In this document: in pieces, positions 53,438 to 63,590 of the stretch
Position numbering within the stretch: the stretch's first letter is position 1
Layout: every line of letters begins with the position of its first letter
Assembly: GCA_963701435.1 (NCBI GenBank)
Contig: CAVPAL010000006.1
Coordinates: 682,001-746,000, forward strand
Direction of reading: 5' to 3'
DNA: 64,000 nt
DNA from: JAACFF01 sp963701435
Lineage (GTDB): Bacteria > Chloroflexota > Anaerolineae > Promineifilales > Promineifilaceae
Notes under the pieces: model-generated
Seen by the model: only the letters and a program-made list of their open reading frames with translations
Told to the model about the DNA's origin: nothing
Database searches by the model: none
Translations under genes and position numbers: made by a program

Positions 53438-53503
53438 TTACCATAATATCCACTCATACTCATCTTCAGGAATTTCGGCCGTTTCAATCATTGTCTCGTA
53501 CAT
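53438..53503 (-). CDS. Possible 21-residue microprotein coupled to the DprA-like gene
   Basis: MYETMIETAEIPEDEYEWILW, very acidic. GGAG lies seven bases before the ATG, and its TAA directly precedes the GTG of the next gene, so it could act as a leader for translational coupling. Could also be chance. Confidence 0.35.
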   Translation of the reverse strand: MYETMIETAEIPEDEYEWILW

Positions 53504-53540
53504 GTGCCATCTCCGCCGTAGCTTCACCGAGCTAATTTGC

Positions 53541-54863
53541 TTACCTTTGTCCCTCTGAAGCTTTCTTTCTCGATTGTGAAAAATCTTTTCTTGCTTTTTC
53601 AAGATAGCCGGGTTGCGAAGTGATCTGCTCAATGATTTTGGTCACCGCAACATCAGAATATTTATGATACTCTGGGTTTGTACTGGCGTAGTGAAATTCA
53701 TTGTTCGAATTCCTCCATTTCAACTTAAACAATATTGCCTGTAGGCAATATGTGTTGAATATGGGCTTTCCTGTTTTTTTATCTCTTGCGGGCAAAATTT
53801 GTTCAAGGTGTTGAACATCATATTGATTCCCGAGTCTTTGGTTGATCTCTGAAATTAGGTCACTAGCCTTGTGTGGATGTGTTCTATTATGGTCAACCGG
53901 CTTGTTTACGATAACAGCATTGCGAAGCTCTTCAAGTCTTACATCCGTGTTTGCCACAAGTTTAAGCTCATCCCCTTGTCCTTTTTTGGCGAAAACGACT
54001 TGAACGTCTATAGGAACTGCAAATTGCCAATCATTCTCTTGGGTTATTTCATTTTGAGTTGTTTTGATTAAGTCAAATATCTCTTCGCCTATTTCTCCAT
54101 AGGCGCTGGTTAGTTTAACGACAGTGGGTGTACTTAATTCCCCCACAAGTGTAAGAAGGCCAGTTGAATTAAGTTCAAGAAACTTTTGCTTTGTTAACTC
54201 CTCAAATTTATTGACATAATTTAACACGCCTGCTTGGAAAAGGCGGCTGACGATGCCCTGGGTTTCTGGCATTAGCAAATGAACAGCTTGATCACGAAGT
54301 TCAATAATTCTTTCAAGGTTTCTTCGTCGTTTATCATGTGCCGAAAACACTCTTGCTAAACACTCTCGTAATGAAATTGTCTCGCGTCGTCTGACTTGTT
54401 TAGAAGATTTCTTGTAGATGCTTCCCTCACCGTCACGTTTGATTAGTTCTGCTTTTAATAATTGCTCCCAAGCGACACAAAATAACAGCACAAACCCATC
54501 TAGCCGATTTTCCAAAGAGGGCCGGTTATACAATTCAAGCGCCAGCATCATGTTGTCTTTTGATTTTCGGAGCAATGCCTTTGCCAACCGCGACTTAAAA
54601 TTATGACCTAGTCCTTGACGATGTTTGCTCTGCGACAATCTTCTTGCAAACTCTTGCGGTGTTAAGTGTGCAACCCTAGACACTTCATATTCTCCCGGAT
54701 TGATTTCGGTCAAATAATCAGCTAATTGGCCTTTGTCGTGATATGTTCTAAGAGTTACCTCTTTCCATCCTGTAGCCTTTAGAATTTCACTTTTTGCTAC
54801 CGTTTTTGATGCTTTTTCGGATTTTGATAACAGATCAAAAAAAGCACGTTGTGAATCTCTCAT
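53541..54863 (-). CDS. DUF3644 domain protein
   Basis: 440 aa from ATG 54863 (GGAGAAGTC upstream). The N-terminal about 60 residues look like a winged helix ('SEILKATGWKEVTLRTYHDKG'). 'LALELYNRPSLENRLDGFVLLFCVAWEQLLKAELI' and 'NLERIIELRDQAVHLLMPE' are the DUF3644 signature, a HEPN-like helical fold with R-x4-6-H (here RDQAVH). HEPN ribonucleases act in many defence systems. AT-rich relative to the rest of the window and free of the ACGGCCGT palindrome. Confidence 0.85.
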   Translation of the reverse strand: MRDSQRAFFDLLSKSEKASKTVAKSEILKATGWKEVTLRTYHDKGQLADYLTEINPGEYEVSRVAHLTPQEFARRLSQSKHRQGLGHNFKSRLAKALLRKSKDNMMLALELYNRPSLENRLDGFVLLFCVAWEQLLKAELIKRDGEGSIYKKSSKQVRRRETISLRECLARVFSAHDKRRRNLERIIELRDQAVHLLMPETQGIVSRLFQAGVLNYVNKFEELTKQKFLELNSTGLLTLVGELSTPTVVKLTSAYGEIGEEIFDLIKTTQNEITQENDWQFAVPIDVQVVFAKKGQGDELKLVANTDVRLEELRNAVIVNKPVDHNRTHPHKASDLISEINQRLGNQYDVQHLEQILPARDKKTGKPIFNTYCLQAILFKLKWRNSNNEFHYASTNPEYHKYSDVAVTKIIEQITSQPGYLEKARKDFSQSRKKASEGQR

Positions 54864-54887
54864 GACTTCTCCAGCTTTTTTTTTCTT

Positions 54888-54912
54888 CATTCCCACGCTC
54901 TGCGTGGGAATG
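54888..54912. repeat. REP-like hairpin CATTCCCACGC-TCT-GCGTGGGAATG
   Basis: Perfect 11-bp stem with a three-base loop, 24 bases upstream of the DUF3644 start. The same kind of palindrome (TTCCCACGC...GCGTGGGAA) is, from memory, a dispersed repeat in several bacterial phyla. No T tract on the minus strand. Confidence 0.55.
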
Positions 54913-54929
54913 CTTGCGCGTGGAATGAG

Positions 54930-55166
54930 TTAGGAATCTTCCCGCCATTCGACACCTGTTTGGTTGCACCAGTTGGCAATGGCGGCCTCAATGGCATCTA
55001 AAACCGCTTCCAGTGAGGTGAGCGTCTTTTCCGTTTCCCAAACAACGCCGCCGTCATCGATAACGCGAGCGGTGACATTGGTGTAACCGCTATCACAATA
55101 GCCAATTTCAATACCCCCATCAGCCATCCACATACGAATATTGCGGTATTTGTCATCAATTTTCAT
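54930..55166 (-). CDS. Small hypothetical protein between methylase and DUF3644 genes
   Basis: 78 aa from ATG 55166 with GAGGAGG five bases upstream; overlaps the methylase stop by 11 bases. 'IRMWMADGGIEIGYCDSGYTNVTARVIDDGGVVWE' followed by 'LEAVLDAIEAAIANWCNQTG'. Mixed alpha/beta, no known motif. Tight coupling suggests it belongs to the restriction module. Confidence 0.65.
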   Translation of the reverse strand: MKIDDKYRNIRMWMADGGIEIGYCDSGYTNVTARVIDDGGVVWETEKTLTSLEAVLDAIEAAIANWCNQTGVEWREDS

Positions 55167-58100
55167 GCCCCTCCTCATCGGTGAACAACTCGTCGCCCAT
55201 GCGGTACTTGATGTCGTAGTTGACGATAAAGTCGAGTTCTTCGTTTGTGAAGCCGTAATGTTGAGCCAATACTCTATCAATTTCATCTATAATAGGTTTG
55301 CTTGAACGGGGCTGGAAGACTTTGAATGTGAAGAATGCCATACTTCTTGTAATTATTAGTAATAATAGTCGAGTTTTCTCTAAAAATCAGTCATAAGAAG
55401 ATAGGCCAAATCCACTAAATTATCGAACAATGGGCTTTTGATTTGGTTGAGTGAGAGGGGAAAAGCCTCAATTTCTCTTTTATTTACATTTCTGACATCC
55501 GAATGAATCGTTAAGAACCAAAAGTATAAACTGGAATTTAATGCTGCTATTACAGCATATTTATGTTCTTGAGAAAGAAAGTGCAATTCTTTTAATTCTG
55601 ATGGAGGAATTATTTGTCCGTCGTCATTAGTGATTTGAGGTATGAAGTCAAAAAACTGAACAAATAGCGTAATTTTCGGGTGTAGTAAACCACATGTCTG
55701 CCATTTTTACGGATATAATTTCCTAATGGCTTATTAGTCGAGATTTGTTTTAGTATCTGCGACTCAATTGAAGTGCTAATCTTGGTGACCGAGGTTCGGC
55801 AAGTTTGGTCAGTGTTTTTGGGATAGTATTCTAAGACTGGAGAACAAAATGTCACGCTCGATTATATTGCCAACGTCTATATTTAGAAAGTATAAACTTC
55901 CCTCCAGTACCCATATTGGCAATCCAAACTGTTAGACGTTTTTCCACACCAGTAAACAGTTTAGAAGGACGTTCCGCATAACTTGAAACCCAAAGACCAT
56001 CTGAGTTTTGAACAAATTCGTTTCGCAAGCTCTCAAACCCATCCGTGCTGACAATTGAAACAGGAACAATCATCCCGGTATAACCAGCAGAATCTAATAG
56101 CTTTATGGAACGTTCCATAACAAAAGCGTATAAGTCGTTACAACTTTCAGTGACATAGTTGGTCACCGTATAGGTAGACTTTACTTTTCGGTATTCAACA
56201 TATGGTGGATTCCCAATAATTACATCAAAACCACCCTGCTTGAGAATGCCGTAAAACTCAATAAACCAGTGGAAAGGTTGGTGGCTGGCCAGCCATTTCT
56301 GGTACGCTTTCTCGTTGTCCGGGTTTACGCCGTACTGCTGCGCCAGATAGCGGTTCAGCTCTGTTTCCAGTTCCTGCAACCGCTCTTGCAGGCGTCGTTT
56401 GGTCTCCACAAAATCGGCGGCGGCAAATTCCAGCGCCTCGCCGCTGGTTTGCATCTCCCGGAAGCGGCCAAACAGCCGGTCTACGTCGCCTGCCTTTTCC
56501 TCAATCCGGGCCAGCGCCGTCTGGTCTTCGCAAACATTAGCCGCCCCTGCCGTTGTCGTCATCTGCATCGCCTTGGCCACTTCCTCTTTGCGTGGTAAAG
56601 CCCACCAGCGTATTGCCGGCACGGATGTTGAAATCAATGTCGGGCAGCGGTTCAATCTGCTCTACCGTTTCCACCTGGGCCACCAGCTTCAAAAAGAGGC
56701 GCAGCTTGGCAATTTCCACCGCCTCGGCCATGATGTCTACGCCATACAAATTGTTGACGACAATGGATTTGAGGACGAAATAGTTTTGATTGGGGTGCTG
56801 CTGCACCTGGGCCAATATCTGTTTGAAGTCGCTGTACTTTTGCGGATGATCGTCCGGCCCCAATTCATCCACAAAGACTTGCATCCGTTCCAGGCACGCT
56901 TCATACAACGGTTCCAGGATGTTGAGCGCCGCAAACAGAAAAGCCCCGGAGCCAACGGTGGGGTCTAACACCGAAATGCGTACAATCGCTTTCCAGAACG
57001 CCCGTAACAGTTCCGGCCCTTCGCAATTTTCAATCACGTCCTGGGCAAACTGCACGATGTCCAGGTTGTAGGTGATAAAGTCGTTGATCGCCGTGATTTC
57101 CCCGGCCGCCAGCCGGTCGTGCAGTTCGGCATAGCGCTGCCGCCGGGCCACCGTTTCCCGCCAGATTTCCGTCGGCAGGCCATATTCCTCCGGCGTGGGG
57201 GTGTTCCACAGATCCACGCTGGCTCACGTCATCCAGCCCAACCGCAATTTCGGGCGGCAGGGGCAGTTCGTCCCCCAGCGCACCGCTTCATAAATGTAGC
57301 GATCCGGGTTATCCTGAGCCAAACGCCACACACTTCCCGCCCCACTAAAGGCAATGGCGCATTCCTTCTGCGCCTGGTCAAACAGGAACGGGATAATCGT
57401 GTTCTGGCTGATGTAGCCGGTGATGTCTTCTTTGGTGTAATAGGCTCCCATCTGCTTCTGGTTGATGTACTTCTCAAAGATGTAGCCCAACACGTCGGGG
57501 TTAATCTCGCGGTCGTCGCGCAGGGGGCGGTCATCCAGATGCCATTGATATTGGTCAAAGAAATCAAAGATGCGCGGTGAAACGCATCATCACTAATCTG
57601 AATATCCGGGTACTGCTGCTCTACCTCATGTAGTTGGAAGATGCCCCCGTTGAGATAGGGCACTTTGCCAATTAACGCTTCCAGTTCCGGGTCGTGATCG
57701 GCTTGCCCAATCCATCATGAAACAGGCGCAAGAGGAAATAGCGGTAAAAAGAGTAAAACTGGTCATCGCCATACCGGTCTTGCATGATTTGCAGCCGGTT
57801 GCGTAAATAATTTTGTGTCGCCATCCAAAAACCCTTTGCGCTGGATGAAATAGATAAACATGAGCCGATTCAACATCACCGAGACATACCATTTGCTCAT
57901 ATCCACATCGGGAATGCCCTGGATAAACTTCTCAAAGGCGTCCCGATCTTTTTTGAACAGGTCGTAAAATTTCTTGGTAGCCCGTTCCACATTAAAAGCA
58001 GCGCGGACGCGGCTGGTCACGTCCACCAGACGTCAAATCTTCCTCTTCGGCAAAGCTAAAGGCAATCGTTTCCAACTTTTGAATGAGGGAGTCGCCGGAT

Positions 58101-58462
58101 TGGTGGCGAGGGTTGTACTTATGTTCGCGGCGGGCCAGCGGCTCGCCGATTCTCGCCGTGCCCACTGCCAGATTTGCTGCCCTTCCTGCCCATCGGTGTA
58201 AATAATTAAATGTTTCACGGAAGCGCTGCGCCACCTGCCGTTCAAAGTACTTGCCCCGTGTAGCATAAAGCGGCATGGCGTCGGCCATGGCGCAGTGAAA
58301 TGCAACCACGTTTCGCTTTTCAGCCACAGCCCGCAGTTGATACGATTGCCCATCAATCGTCAACGGTAGAATCAGATCGTAATAATCCCAGCCCAGTTCT
58401 TCCACAAACAGCAGTTCAAAATTACCCTGCTTGAGATATTGTTTGGCACGTTTTCCATTCAT
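55156..58462 (-). pseudogene. Eco57I-type DNA methylase of a helicase-linked restriction system (many frameshifts)
   Basis: About 1100 aa when joined. N-terminus 'MNGKRAKQYLKQGNFELLFVEELGWDYYDL'. Later come 'YVSVMLNRLMFIYFIQRKGF', 'VLGYIFEKYINQKQMGAYYTKEDI', SAM motif 'LDPTVGSGAFLF', catalytic 'IGNPPYVEYR' (N-6 adenine type NPPY), and the C-terminus 'EELDFIVNYDIKYRMG'. Frame breaks are seen near 58022, 57785, 57695, 57570, 57225, 56600, 55855 and around 55600-55340. Whether these are real mutations or read errors cannot be told. The start overlaps the helicase stop (ATGA). Confidence 0.8.
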
Positions 58463-61400
58463 GTTAACAAGTCACTTTCCGACTCAGTGATCAGTCCCAG
58501 GGAGCAGATGATACGCGGTTCTTGTGTATCTTCCTCATCCTGCACCAGGCACAACTTATCTTCTTCGTACAAAGTCACCACCAAATCCGCCAGCTGCATA
58601 TCTTGCACGTTACTCGCAGCTGCCGGTTCAGTTTCTCCTTGGCGCTCTCCCGCAGCGGAAAGCGATAAATCTGTTCCATAGCCCGCACCAGGAATTGTGT
58701 AGCCGGTAGTTTTTCCAGCAATGTCCCCTTGAGCTTTTGGTCATAATAGCGGTCTAACCTTTCATACGTCCTAAATCTGGCACCAGATGGACGTCCCAAC
58801 TGTCCGCCGACATATTTACTTTCAGTCATGATGTGCTGGACAGCATTCTGCACCAGGTCATGATGATTTTCCTGGCGCGGCAGCGCCGGGGTATCCAGAG
58901 CGCATTCGGCGGCGCGTAAAATGGTAAACTGGGACTCCGTGACACTGCGCCCTCCTGATCAATCCAGGCCAGAGCGCTGTTGCCTTTATCTGTATTCAGG
59001 TAGACTAACACCCCCCCCGGCCCGGTTTCAGGGTTGGCATCATACGCTTTGCTGGCATAGACCACTGGCGATGCCGGGGGATAATTGTCTTCAAGTGGGG
59101 GTTGGCATCAGTGGCATTTTTCCAAATCTGGTAAGCATGAGAAACTAGATCAATCTCCATGTCCGGTTCATCATCTAACAACGCCCGCCTTTTCGTGGTA
59201 GAGATCTTCCAACGGCTCGGCGCGTCTCTTCATCTTCAAAGAACTGTTCATCCGCGCCCACCACTTCGGCATTTTGGTGCAGTCGGTTGCGTAAACGGCC
59301 TCTCAAATTGATGATGCGTTCGATGCCTTCGGCAGGCCAAAAGGCATAGGCCAAAATCTTCGGTGATTTTTGACCAATGCGATCCACGCGCCCCACCCGC
59401 TGAATCAGGCGAATGATGGCCCAGGGCAGGTCAAAATTGACAACAATATGGGCATCTTGCAAGTTTTGCCCTTCACTGAGGACATCGGTGGCAATAAGTA
59501 CCCGCAGTTCATCCGCTTGCGGCAATTGCATCGCGTTTATCGTTGCTCACAGGGCTAAAGCGCCAGGCCAAATAGGTGGGGTCAGCTGTATCACCGGTCA
59601 CGCCAGCTACGCCATCAACGCCTCGCGCTTGTAGCTCTTGCTCCAAATAACGGACCGTATCGGCAAATTGGCTGAAAATCAGCACCTTTTCTTGGGAATG
59701 GGTTTCCGTCAGCAACTTGGTTAGCGCGGCCAATTGGGCATCCTGGCTGGCTTCCCATTGCCCACATTCCTGCAATATCAGCAGTAAATTTTCGGCATCT
59801 GTTCGCAGTTCTTTCAGCAACTTGCGTTTTTGAAACAGGTCGGCGCGAATCCATGGAAGCGACGTTTGTAGCGCGCAGTATAGAGGTTATAGACTTGGAC
59901 GGCTCTGTTGCTGGAAAGGCGGCTGCAGTTCGTAGATGGTGACGATGTTGGGTACAGTGGTTTCCCCATTGGTGCTCGCCCGTACCATCATCATATAGAT
60001 CGGCGGCACTGTAATCGACGGCATCAGCATCTTCATCTTCAAAGCGGGAATCCAACATCTCAGCCCCTTGGGTGCCAATGGGCAAGTCCAGATCGTTTTC
60101 CAGGGCATGAATGAAGATGTAGTTACGCAAAATGTGGCGTTCAACAGAAAGAAGAAAGGCATAGCCACTGCTTTCCAGACCGCTTAAAAAGATTGGTACG
60201 GCTAAACCCCATCAGGCGGCGGCCGCCACGCGATAAATCTTCAACGAGTTGCTTTTCCCGTTGTGTCGGGAGCTGTTTTGGACTCTTAGCCACATAGTTA
60301 CCCAAGCCATAGCGGGGTAAGTTCAGGTCGTTGATGGTATCGACACGACATCGTCGGCATACATACGGGCATACTGGTCTTGGGGATCAGTTTCGTCGAT
60401 GGTGAAGTCAACTCGTCGCGGAATGCGGTCAGGGAAATAGTTGCGACTGCCATCGGCGATCAAGGAGGTATTTACGGCGACGGTTCGGTCACTTGGCATA
60501 GTTGTCTCGAATGAAGCTGCGCGTGCGCCGCACCATGAACAGACCCATCAGTTCGCGCCAATCTTCGGGATTTGGGCTGTTTTCAAAGGCCGCTAAGGTA
60601 CGCATATTGGCCTGATGGCGGCTCACAAACTCTACTTCGCCAATTTCGCGGATGTATTGCTCCGGCCGGATGCCCAAATCAGCTTCTTCCGGCAAAAACA
60701 ATCGCAACTGGCTGGATAAATCGAGATAGGTCTTGTTGTAGGGCGTGGCTGAAAGCAAAATACAGCGGCTGTCATTTTCTTGAATATATTCCTGAATCGC
60801 CCGGTAACGTTTCCCCTCCCGGTTGCGCAGAGTTATGGCTTTCATCAATTAAAACCAGCCGATAGCGGCGCAACTCGGGCAATTCGTTTTGCACAAGGGT
60901 AATAGACAGGACCCTGGCGTGCAGGCGGTATTCATCACGGTACCATTGCCACATCTTGACCAGGTTCTTGGGGCAGATGATGAGGGTTTCCATGAAGTAA
61001 TCTTCTTCAAAGATTTTGGCCAAGGCGGTGGCCATGATGGTTTTGCCCAGACCGACTACATCGCCAATGAGCACCCCACCTGCGCTGGTTCAGATGACGG
61101 GCGGCAATTTTGACAGCGGCTGTTTGGAAGTCAAATAACTGGTTGCCAAATTCACGCGGAATACTGAAAATTCCGTTCAGCCCGGCCCGAGCTTCACGGG
61201 AAAATGGTAGGCCATCTTGAGGTAGATGTAATAAGGGGGGTGAGCTTTTCCCCTGCCCAACTTTCTTCGATGATTTCGACCAATTCCTCGAGAGATGTCG
61301 ACACACCAGTTGCTTTAGCCAGCGGTCTTCAAACCATTGGGTCAGCTTTTTGGCCGCATCTTGTTCCAAAACGTCCAGGTTTAGCTCACCCTGTCCAGAC

Positions 61401-61905
61401 AGGCCGGAAAAAGTGAGGTTGCTGCTGCCCATGTAGCCAATAATAGGTGTATGAACATCTTGACGAAAAAGCAGGTACAGCTTGGCATGAAGCGGATGGC
61501 GGAGGAAGAGTTTGACGACTAACTTGCCATCGTGGAGTTGCTGAGCCGAACCGGCGTAACCCGGCTTCATCGGCATTGGTGGGCGCACCGATGGTTAGTT
61601 GATGGCGGAATTCCTGGGCTAATTCTTTTTTGAGGGTGACAGCCGTTTTATTATCTATTCGTTCGCCATCATTTACGAAAACTGAAGGCTGTTTTTAGCT
61701 CGTCACGGGGCCGCCGCTGCATCCCGACCAACAAGCGGCAGCGGTGGTTTTCGCCACCTGTCCATTCTTCAATTTGGTTATCAATTTCCCGCCAGCCACG
61801 CAGATTGAAGTAACCCACGCAAAAATCGGCGCGAAATGATACATCGAGGGTTTGTTGCAGTCGGGGAAGTAGTTTTTGGTCTATGTTGTCAAAGATTGTT
61901 GGCAT
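58459..61905 (-). pseudogene. PLD-SNF2 helicase of the restriction system (many frameshifts)
   Basis: About 1145 aa when joined, start MPTIFDNIDQKLLPRLQQT. PLD-like N-terminal domain with 'HAKLYLLF' and 'GSSNLTFSGL'. Helicase motifs 'GDVVGLGKTIMATALA', 'LVLIDESHN', 'LLSATPYNKT', 'LIATDVLSEGQNLQDAHIVVNFDLPW' and 'RVGRVDRIGQ'. C-terminus 'IICSLGLITESESDLLT' ending at 58459. Breaks occur roughly every 300-400 bases. First gene of the minus-strand operon; with the methylase it resembles the translocase-methylase pairs of BREX/DISARM-like systems without matching either. Confidence 0.8.
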
Positions 61906-62499
61906 GCGCGTTATCTTAGAATAAAAAAGCCACCCGTCCATTACGAATTGCTAGCTCAGTAATGGCTGTAAGGATGGCTGGTTATAATTGTGACCGTCCA
62001 CAAATGTGCTAAAACAAAAGATACGTTTTTGAAAGATAATAGCTTAGAAAATCTGCACCAGCAAAACGGCCGTTTCTCGTCTGGTTCGCTGCTGGTAGCA
62101 TAACATAAAGTAATTTTCGAGACAAGAGTAACTGGCTGCTAAAAATAGAGGAAATTTGAGAAATGGGTATCTAGTTGGACTTGTAAGTATCGGCCGTAGA
62201 CGTATCCATTGTAGCCGGAAAGTGAATGTTTTTGAGCGACATCTCTTCTATGTAAACACCAATTATGTCCGACCGTCCGCAAACTGGCTTCACTTTACAC
62301 AACGGCCGTTTCCCACACCAAAAAACCCAGGCGCCAGCACCAAATTATACGCACACCCAGGGCATTTGTCACTCACTTTGCAGATGCCATTGCGCTCTTC
62401 GGGAGTTGTAGGGACAGTTTAATGTGGGTGAGGAAATGGCAACGGCCGTTGACCGGCCCATCCCCACCGTGCCACACGTACAAAACAGGCATTATTTTT
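61906..62499. other. Intergenic stretch without recognised gene
   Basis: About 600 bases between the divergent helicase and MazEF genes. Contains three ACGGCCGT palindromes (about 62066, 62302, 62442), the first seen since about 52170, so it may mark the edge of the defence island. No coding sequence or clear RNA structure recognised. Confidence 0.5.
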
Positions 62500-62555
62500 T
62501 TGACTCATGCCGAAGTGTGGTATAAGATGTGGATTAGGAAACACATTCAAATGTG
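62500..62555 (+). promoter_or_regulatory. Promoter and palindromic operator of the MazEF-like pair
   Basis: -35 TTGACT (62500-62505), 15-base spacer, -10 TATAAG (62521-62526). CACATTCAAATGTG (62542-62555) is a perfect 6+6 palindrome with a two-base centre, 15 bases before the antitoxin start. Fits autorepression by the ribbon-helix-helix antitoxin. Confidence 0.55.
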
Positions 62556-62570
62556 GCAAGGAGTATGATA

Positions 62571-62807
62571 ATGAAAACAATTCAAATGACAATTGATGAA
62601 CAGTTATTGGTTGAGGTAGACAAAGCCGTGCGCGCTTTAGAAACCAGCCGCTCCGCCTTCCTGCGTGAAGCTCTACGACAAGCCTTAAAACAACTGCAAA
62701 TTACGGCTATGGAACAACAACAAATTGCCGGTTATAAACGCTATCCAACCCAACCAGATGAGTTCGACGTCTGGCAAAACGAACAAGTATGGCAGGAAAC
62801 AGCATGA
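62571..62807 (+). CDS. MazE/CopG-type antitoxin (ribbon-helix-helix)
   Basis: 78 aa from ATG 62571 (AAGGAG upstream). 'MKTIQMTIDEQLLVEVDKAVRALETSRSAFLREALRQAL' is a typical ribbon-helix-helix domain. The C-terminal tail ('YPTQPDEFDVWQNEQVW') would bind the toxin. Four-base ATGA overlap with the toxin gene. Confidence 0.88.
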   Translation: MKTIQMTIDEQLLVEVDKAVRALETSRSAFLREALRQALKQLQITAMEQQQIAGYKRYPTQPDEFDVWQNEQVWQETA

Positions 62808-63130
62808 ATCGCGGCGAAGTACGCTGGTACACCTTTCGCTCGCCGGATAAGCGCCGCCCGGTGCTCATCCTGACCCGTAATTCGGCCCTTGTGGCGCTGA
62901 CTGGCATCACTATCGCCCCCATCACTGCTACCATCCGCCACATCCCCACCGAAGTTATATTAACCCCAACTGAAGATGGCGTCCGCAAAGAATCGGCCAT
63001 AAATCTAGATAATCTGCAAACCATCCCCAAATCCAATCTTGGCGGGCTAATCGCCATTCTTTCCCCAAGCAAAATGGAAGCTGTGGAACGCGCCATCTGT
63101 TTTGCACTGGGAATGGAGCACCTATTTTGA
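62804..63130 (+). CDS. mazF: MazF/PemK-type toxin mRNA interferase
   Basis: 108 aa. 'MNRGEVRWYTFRSPDKRRPVLILTRNS' followed by 'ITIAPITATIRHIPTEVILTP' and 'ESAINLDNLQTIPKSNL' matches MazF/PemK, including the conserved R in 'KRRPVLIL' and the S/T of the active site. Endoribonuclease that cleaves mRNA when free of its antitoxin. Confidence 0.9.
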   Translation: MNRGEVRWYTFRSPDKRRPVLILTRNSALVALTGITIAPITATIRHIPTEVILTPTEDGVRKESAINLDNLQTIPKSNLGGLIAILSPSKMEAVERAICFALGMEHLF

Positions 63131-63454
63131 TCACTGAACCATCGCTTGCGTATATAAAAGAGGGTGACCCACAGATTTTGCGCCAAATCATCGTGTCCAC
63201 ACCCGGACATTGGGCAATCTCCTGTTTTGCTCCTTTCCAGAAATCAAGGCAAACCAGCCTTATCCAACCGTTGTAACAAGACACGTCGCCGCGGGTACTT
63301 TTCCCGAGTTTGGCGCAGACGTTATGCACACCAAAACTCTAAACGCCAGTGTCCAGAACAAAAACAAACCCTTTCCAAATAACCATTGTGGGGCGTATCT
63401 TGGGCGTCCAAATTTCTTATCCATCGTGTATAATGGCAGAGAAACATTTGGTAA
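63131..63454. other. Intergenic stretch without recognised gene
   Basis: No convincing coding frame on either strand. The short open frames present have no ribosome sites or recognisable homology. Confidence 0.5.
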
Positions 63455-63542
63455 GGAAGCGTCCACAAATAAAATCATAATCAGAGGACGCTTCCGCAAA
63501 GCAACGTTCGATCCAAATCGCTAAGTTAATTACGAACGTTGC
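63455..63542. repeat. Double-hairpin repeat, copy B
   Basis: Hairpin 1: GGAAGCGTCC / GGACGCTTCC (10-bp perfect) with a loop starting ACAAATAAAA. Hairpin 2: GCAACGTTCG / CGAACGTTGC (10-bp perfect) with a loop containing CCAAATCGCTAAGTT. Same layout and loop sequences as copy A at 20730-20816, with different but still complementary stems. Lies 49 bases before the SPFH gene. Confidence 0.7.
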
Positions 63543-63554
63543 CTAACCCATCAA

Positions 63555-63574
63555 ACGACCAAACGACTGGTCGT
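63555..63574 (+). other. Hairpin just upstream of the SPFH ribosome site
   Basis: ACGACCA / TGGTCGT, 7-bp stem with a six-base loop, followed after two bases by AGGAGG (63577-63582). Could modulate translation or be a protein-binding palindrome. Confidence 0.4.
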
Positions 63575-63590
63575 CAGGAGGATATTACTT

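Noticed and set aside
55380..55855. Two separate small genes
   Set aside because: Their residues continue the methylase C-terminal half in shifted frames (CRTSVTKISTSIESQILKQ; LNSSLYFWFLTIHSDVRNVN).
48640..61905. Assignment to DISARM or BREX
   Set aside because: No DUF1998 protein (DrmA/DrmB), BrxC/PglY, PglZ or BrxL seen; only the helicase, PLD and methylase themes are shared.
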